Assembly (NCBI GenBank): GCA_017479785.1 | Contig: JAFVBT010000046.1 | Coordinates: 1-29,844, forward strand | Length of the DNA stretch: 29,844 bases | Direction: 5' to 3' | From: Alphaproteobacteria bacterium | GTDB taxonomy: Bacteria; Pseudomonadota; Alphaproteobacteria; RF32; CAG-239 | In this document: piece after piece, positions 25,237-29,844 of the stretch | How positions within the stretch are numbered: the first letter of the stretch is position 1 | Layout: every line of letters starts with the position of its first letter | Program-made: the position numbers and the translations under genes | Notes under the pieces: generated by a model | The model's input: only the letters and a program-made list of their open reading frames with translations | What the model was told of the DNA's origin: nothing | Databases searched by the model: none

Positions 25237-25869
25237 ATGCGAAGAACAAAAGAAGATGCTGAAAAAACACGCCAAGATATTTTGGCGTCGGCACGCGATA
25301 TATTTTATGAAAAAGGTTATTCCAAGACCACATTTGATGAAATAGCCAAGCGTATAAATTTGACTAAAGGTGCGGTTTATTGGTATTTTCGTAATAAACC
25401 GGATATTGTCGCGGCCCTGATTAATGAATATGCGCAAAGCCACCTAGATGCCGTAGCATCTCATATTACAGATGATAATTGCAATTTTGAACAATTAACG
25501 AACATGGTTATATTCAATAATCATATTTTAAAAACGGATGCTACAACATATAAGTTTTTGTTTTTTATTACTTGTCAAATGGAATGGAGTGAGGCAATCA
25601 TCAATAAAATATATCCGTCCATTGAACAGACAAAGCAAGTAACACGCGGATTATTTATCAGAGTTTTGGATAATCTCAAGACACATAAAAAGATTCGGTC
25701 TGATATTGATGTTGTCATGACTGCCGAGATTTTGATGGCAATGTATAGCTGGCTGATGGAAGCTTATTTTACCAAAAGATTAACCAATGATTTTGATAAT
25801 TCGGTGAAGACCGGTTTTCAACTGGTATATGATAGTATAAAAACGGAAGGTACTGAAAATGAAAATTAA
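25237..25869 (+). CDS. TetR/AcrR-family transcriptional repressor
   Basis: Predicted local repressor of the efflux operon. The frame opens at 25174, but that lies within the promoter; the ATG at 25237 gives MRRTKEDAEKTRQDILASAR, the canonical TetR N-terminus, and 210 residues. The helix-turn-helix is at about residues 30-52 (TTFDEIAKRINLTKGAVYWYFRNKPD). The C-terminal all-helical half, for ligand binding and dimerisation, is variable, as usual, and resembles AcrR/TtgR-type regulators in length. Its 3' end overlaps the adaptor gene by 11 bases, so repressor and pump are translated from one message. The leader is short and has only a weak ribosome-binding site (ACGGG). The inducing ligand is unknown. 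Confidence 0.93.
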   Translation: MRRTKEDAEKTRQDILASARDIFYEKGYSKTTFDEIAKRINLTKGAVYWYFRNKPDIVAALINEYAQSHLDAVASHITDDNCNFEQLTNMVIFNNHILKTDATTYKFLFFITCQMEWSEAIINKIYPSIEQTKQVTRGLFIRVLDNLKTHKKIRSDIDVVMTAEILMAMYSWLMEAYFTKRLTNDFDNSVKTGFQLVYDSIKTEGTENEN

Positions 25870-27034
25870 TTATCCTGATTTAAAAACAATTTCCAAAAGA
25901 CTAGCCATATTTGTGGCATGCGCCGGTGTCGGTTGGTTTTTGAAAGGTCATATTATGCCGGCCGGCGGGATGGGCGGCTATGGTATGGGCGAAGTTTATG
26001 TTTTGGGAAGAAGCGCGCAAACCAAGGATATTTCCACATTTGACGAGAAAATTTCATATGTGGAGGCCATTAATGAAGTCAGCCTGCTGCCGCAAGTAAC
26101 CGGAACAATTGAAAAAGTGTTGTTTGAAGAGGGAAGTTTGGTTAAAGCCGGAGATATCTTATTTGAAATTGATCCGGAGAAATATCAGGCAGCTTACGAT
26201 TTGGCCAAAGCAAGATTGGACAGTGCGCATGCAAACTTTGTTAAGGCCGAAAGAGACTATAATCGCCAAGTTAAGTTGAGTAATGAAAAATTTGCATCAA
26301 AGGCAACGTTTGATTCCTCCGAAAGTGCTTATTTACAGGCCAAAGCCGCGGTGGAAGAAGCTAAAGCCAATTTGGATTTGGCTACAATAGATTTAAGAAA
26401 TACCAAAGTACCCGCCCCGATAAGCGGAAAAATAGGTAAGGCATTGGCAACAAAAGGAAATTATGTTGTTGCATCCGGTTCGGTATTGGCAAAAATAGTG
26501 CAGGTCAATCCGGTGCGCGTCAGTTTTTCTTTAACCGATAAAGAATATACGATGTTGCAGAAAAAGGACTATGAAAAGGCTGATTTGACAGCGAGAATTG
26601 CTTTGTCAGATGGTGAATATGTCAGTGAAAAAATCGTGGATATATTTACGGACAATGCCGTTAATACCAACACGGCAACCATATCGGTATTTGCTGATGT
26701 TGCAAACGATTCCGACAGATTAATTCCGGGAAGCTATGTCCAATCTGCAATTACCAATAACAAGCCGGAATATTCCGTTGTTGTTCCGCAAACAGCAATC
26801 GGGTATGATAAAGACGGTGCTTATATATATGTGGCAAAGATAGACACCGAAAAAAGCAAAGAAAATGATGTTCACGGCGCCGCCGAGCAACGTCGTGTTG
26901 TTTTGGGTAATGTTGTAAACGGCACGGAGCAAGTTGTGTTGAGCGGTTTAAAAGAAGGTGAAATGGTTATTGTTCAGGGAATTGTTAAAATTCAGAACGG
27001 CTCGCAAATCAGAATAGGTATTTTGGAAGATTAG
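25859..27034 (+). CDS. RND efflux periplasmic adaptor (AcrA/MexA-type membrane fusion protein)
   Basis: Periplasmic subunit that joins an RND pump to an outer-membrane channel. The 391-residue protein begins with an N-terminal hydrophobic anchor (RLAIFVACAGVGWFLKG, about residues 13-29) and no lipobox cysteine was seen. The lipoyl half-motif EVSLLPQVTGTIEKVLFEEGSLVKAGDILFEIDP (in two consecutive parts) is followed by an Ala/Lys-rich coiled-coil hairpin (about 105-180), the second lipoyl half (VPAPISGKIGKALATKGNYV), a beta-barrel domain, and a membrane-proximal domain ending at KIQNGSQIRIGI. It overlaps tetR and precedes the pump gene by 16 bases. No outer-membrane TolC-like gene is in view. 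Confidence 0.94.
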   Translation: MKINYPDLKTISKRLAIFVACAGVGWFLKGHIMPAGGMGGYGMGEVYVLGRSAQTKDISTFDEKISYVEAINEVSLLPQVTGTIEKVLFEEGSLVKAGDILFEIDPEKYQAAYDLAKARLDSAHANFVKAERDYNRQVKLSNEKFASKATFDSSESAYLQAKAAVEEAKANLDLATIDLRNTKVPAPISGKIGKALATKGNYVVASGSVLAKIVQVNPVRVSFSLTDKEYTMLQKKDYEKADLTARIALSDGEYVSEKIVDIFTDNAVNTNTATISVFADVANDSDRLIPGSYVQSAITNNKPEYSVVVPQTAIGYDKDGAYIYVAKIDTEKSKENDVHGAAEQRRVVLGNVVNGTEQVVLSGLKEGEMVIVQGIVKIQNGSQIRIGILED

Positions 27035-27050
27035 TTAAGGGAAAAGAAGG

Positions 27051-29844
27051 ATGTTTTCAAAGTTTTTTATTGAAAGACCGCGTTTTGCCGTTGTAATAGC
27101 TATTATCATGGCGCTTGCCGGTTTTGTTTCTGTTTTCAGTATGCCTATCGGAATGTATCCGGAAATTGCACCGCCTGAAATTCAGGTAATGACCAATTAC
27201 ATCGGCGCCAGTGCCGAAACGGTTGCCAACAATGTCGGCATTCCGCTGGAAAAGGCCATAAACGGTATTGAAAACATGCTATATATGTCTTCAAGTTCTT
27301 ATAATTCGGGTGCATACCGATTGTCAATTGCTTTTGAAACCGGGACGGATCCGGATTTGGACCAGGTAAAGGTACAGAACCGTATTCAGCAGGTTATAAC
27401 AACTCTGCCGGCAGAAGTTCAAGATGTCGGCGTTTCCGTGTCACGTCGCTCGTCTGATGTTTTGGCTTTTTTGCAAGTGACATCACCGAATGGTACTTAC
27501 GATAGTAACTTTTTGAATAACTATGTAGAAAACAACATTAAAATCGCGCTCAGCCGGGCATACGGCGTAGGCGAAGTAAACGTTATGGGGTCGGCAACGA
27601 GTATGCGTGTATGGATTGATGCCGATAAAGCAACAGCCCTGAATATTCCGATTGATACGATTAAATCTGCCATTCGCAGTCAAAATGTACAACCGTCTTT
27701 AGGTTCTGTCGGGTCAGCTCCGGGAGACGGTAAACAGGTTTTGGTATATTCTTTGGAAACGAGAGGGCGTTTGAATGATCCGAAAGATTTTGAAAATATC
27801 ATTGTGCGAACGGCACAAGAAGGTGGTTTGGTTCGTTTAAAAGACATTGCCCGTGTGGAACTCGGTTCCGAAAACTATTTAATGAATGCCACAACCGACG
27901 GTAAGCCGTCTGTTGCCATTATTATCAATAAGTCATCCGGTGCCAATGCGGTTAATGCCATGAAAGCGGTGCGGGCAGAGTTGAAAAAACTGGAAAGGTT
28001 TTATCCGGAAGACTTTGAGGTTAAAATCTTTGTGGATACGACGGATTTTATTTTAGCGTCTATTGAAGAAGTATTTTTTACGCTATTTATGACATTCGGA
28101 TTGGTTGTATTGGTCTGTTATGTGTTTTTACAGGACTGGCGAGCTACGTTAGTGCCGTCCATTGCAATTCCGGTATCTATCTTGGCAACTTTTGCCGTTA
28201 TGAAAGCTTTAGGTTTTAATTTGAACATTCTGACATTATTCGGTTTGGTACTGGCCATCGGTTTGGTGGTGGATGATGCCATTGTGGTTGTGGAAAGAAC
28301 ATTGTATTTGATGCAATCTGAAGGCTTGAGCTCCAAACAGGCTGCGATTAAGGCCATGGAACAGGTTTCAAGTGCCGTTGTGGCAACAACTTTGGTGTTA
28401 TTGGCAATTTTTGTGCCGATTGCGTTTATGGGAGGTATTACCGGTAAAATTTATCAGCAATTTGCCATAACCATCAGTTTTGCCGTGTCATTTTCTTCGG
28501 TAAACGCTTTAACATTATCACCGGCATTGGCGGCAACGTTTTTGCGACCGTTTGAAATTAAAAAGACCGGATTTTTGGGGGTGTTTAACCGTTTGGTTCA
28601 GCGGTCAACTAACAAATATTTGAAAATCATCGGTTATATCGGGCGTAAAATCAGTATAATCGCGTTTATTTTGGGCATATTGGTATTGTGCATTGCCTTT
28701 TTCTTAAAAGTGACATCCACATCATTTTTGCCGAATGAAGATCAGGGTGTTATAATGGTTAATGTTCAGCTGCCGGAAGGTGCTTCTAACGTTCGCACGG
28801 AGGCAGTGAACAAAAAAGTAAGAGAAATTGCCGCGGGCGAAAAATCTATTAAATCCGTTTTGAACTTAGTCGGCTTCAGCATTATGGCCGGTCAGGGCGA
28901 AAACGTGGGTTTTGGTGTGTATGCACTGAAAAACTGGTCAGAGCGAACGGAAGAATCTGAGTTTTCAACCAATATCTTAAATAGATTATCAATGATAGCT
29001 TCACAGTTTTCCGAGGCAAAAGTCCAGTTGTTTGAGTTACCGGCTATTCCGGGCTTGGGTTCTACCAATGCCATGGATTTCAAAATTCAATCGGTGGAAA
29101 GTACAGATATGAACCGGTTGGAGACTGTTGTTCAAAACTTTACGATGCAAGCCATGGCACTGCCAGAAATAATGATGGCATATTCCACATACAATGCACA
29201 AACGCCGCATGCTTATATTGAAATTGATCGTGAAAAGGCCGAATCTCTGGGTGTACCGGTCGGCAGCATATATTCGGCACTGCAAACATATGTCGGTTCA
29301 AGTTATGTGAACGACATTAACATCGGTACACAGGTTAATAAAGTGAAAATTCAGGCAGACTGGAAATTTCGTAAAGATTTGAGCAGTTTGGATAAAATTT
29401 ATGTTCAAAGCCTTAAAGGAACAATGGTTCCGCTCGGCAGTTTAATTAAAATCAAGACGGTATTATTGCCGCGCGGCATTGAACGCTATAACCAGTATCC
29501 GAGTGCAACCATAAATGCATTGGCTAAATCGGGCGTCAGTTCAGGTGCGGCCATGCAAGCTTTGGAAGATTTGGCCAATAAAATTTTGCCGAAAGGCTAT
29601 ACATATGCTTGGTCGGGTTCCAGCTTACAGGAAAAGAACAATCAAGGACAAATATATTATATTATAGCATTTGCCGTTTTGTTTGCATATTTGTTCATGG
29701 TGGCACAATATGACAGTTGGATGATTCCTCTTTCGGTTATGCTGTCGGTAACAGCGGCAATGCTTGGCGCACTTCTCGGTTTATTCTTTATGAAATTGCC
29801 GCTCAGTATTTACGCTCAGCTCGGTTTGGTTTTACTGGTCGGAT
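27051..29844 (+). CDS. RND multidrug efflux pump, AcrB/HAE1 type (cut by window edge)
   Basis: Inner-membrane proton-drug antiporter; the first 931 codons are present of an expected length near 1040. AAGAAGG precedes the ATG. The start MFSKFFIERPRFAVVIAIIM is the classic HAE1 opening. The periplasmic porter segments follow (YPEIAPPEIQV, VKVQNRIQQV). The proton-relay pair D408-D409 lies in LAIGLVVDDAIVVVERT, matching D407-D408 of E. coli AcrB. TTLVLLAIFVPIAFMGGITGKIYQQFA and ALTLSPALAATFLRP are further family motifs. The second half contains the duplicated porter region and the transmembrane block YIIAFAVLFAYLFMVAQYDSW before the edge. Drug-type rather than metal-type substrates are inferred from the sequence class. 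Confidence 0.96.
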   Translation, partial: MFSKFFIERPRFAVVIAIIMALAGFVSVFSMPIGMYPEIAPPEIQVMTNYIGASAETVANNVGIPLEKAINGIENMLYMSSSSYNSGAYRLSIAFETGTDPDLDQVKVQNRIQQVITTLPAEVQDVGVSVSRRSSDVLAFLQVTSPNGTYDSNFLNNYVENNIKIALSRAYGVGEVNVMGSATSMRVWIDADKATALNIPIDTIKSAIRSQNVQPSLGSVGSAPGDGKQVLVYSLETRGRLNDPKDFENIIVRTAQEGGLVRLKDIARVELGSENYLMNATTDGKPSVAIIINKSSGANAVNAMKAVRAELKKLERFYPEDFEVKIFVDTTDFILASIEEVFFTLFMTFGLVVLVCYVFLQDWRATLVPSIAIPVSILATFAVMKALGFNLNILTLFGLVLAIGLVVDDAIVVVERTLYLMQSEGLSSKQAAIKAMEQVSSAVVATTLVLLAIFVPIAFMGGITGKIYQQFAITISFAVSFSSVNALTLSPALAATFLRPFEIKKTGFLGVFNRLVQRSTNKYLKIIGYIGRKISIIAFILGILVLCIAFFLKVTSTSFLPNEDQGVIMVNVQLPEGASNVRTEAVNKKVREIAAGEKSIKSVLNLVGFSIMAGQGENVGFGVYALKNWSERTEESEFSTNILNRLSMIASQFSEAKVQLFELPAIPGLGSTNAMDFKIQSVESTDMNRLETVVQNFTMQAMALPEIMMAYSTYNAQTPHAYIEIDREKAESLGVPVGSIYSALQTYVGSSYVNDINIGTQVNKVKIQADWKFRKDLSSLDKIYVQSLKGTMVPLGSLIKIKTVLLPRGIERYNQYPSATINALAKSGVSSGAAMQALEDLANKILPKGYTYAWSGSSLQEKNNQGQIYYIIAFAVLFAYLFMVAQYDSWMIPLSVMLSVTAAMLGALLGLFFMKLPLSIYAQLGLVLLVG

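Overview
The window looks like chromosomal DNA of an AT-rich, Gram-negative, probably host-associated alphaproteobacterium. The evidence is the plsY-dprA-topA cluster, an order I know from Alphaproteobacteria; the pyrH-frr-uppS-cdsA-rseP-bamA-lpxD-fabZ envelope cluster; clear Shine-Dalgarno sites; an autotransporter with a terminal-Phe beta-barrel; and an RND efflux operon. The host-associated reading is inference. It rests on the giant adhesin-like protein and on an arginine decarboxylase/antiporter pair that closely resembles chlamydial AaxB/AaxC. No tRNA, rRNA, CRISPR array or insertion sequence was seen.

Layout. 1-2691 (minus): plsY, dprA and topA (topA runs off the left edge). 2851-10930 (plus): a nearly gapless run covering UMP kinase, ribosome recycling, undecaprenyl-PP synthesis, CDP-diacylglycerol synthesis, site-2 protease, outer-membrane protein assembly, lipid A acylation and FabZ. 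It ends at an intrinsic terminator. Compared with the textbook cluster, dxr, skp and lpxA/lpxB are missing here. 10990-12953: a self-contained cassette with its own extended -10 promoter, an unrecognised four-helix membrane protein and a strong bidirectional terminator; its codon use differs from its neighbours. 12967-15090 (minus): aaxB then aaxC, with a hairpin plus T-run between them. 15341-21901 (plus): a 2186-residue autotransporter with an ankyrin-like segment, 22 CxxC repeats, a predicted beta-helix and a barrel. 21907-22833 (minus): thioredoxin reductase, divergent from a 2[4Fe-4S] ferredoxin; a perfect 17-bp palindrome fills the spacer of the likely trxB promoter. 23271-25142 (plus): a TrmN6-like methyltransferase and a secreted protein with two LprI-like domains. 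25237-29844 (plus): a TetR-family repressor with two operator-like repeats, a periplasmic adaptor and an RND pump (cut by the right edge).

How the genes work together. Most of the left half is housekeeping for envelope and phospholipid synthesis. The right half is more accessory: arginine/agmatine exchange that would consume protons, a very large disulfide-rich surface protein transcribed divergently from it across a 250-bp region carrying three TGAAAA boxes phased at exactly 21 bp, and a regulated multidrug-type pump. The most unusual objects are the Cys-rich autotransporter, the Chlamydia-like aaxBC pair and the orphan membrane-protein cassette.
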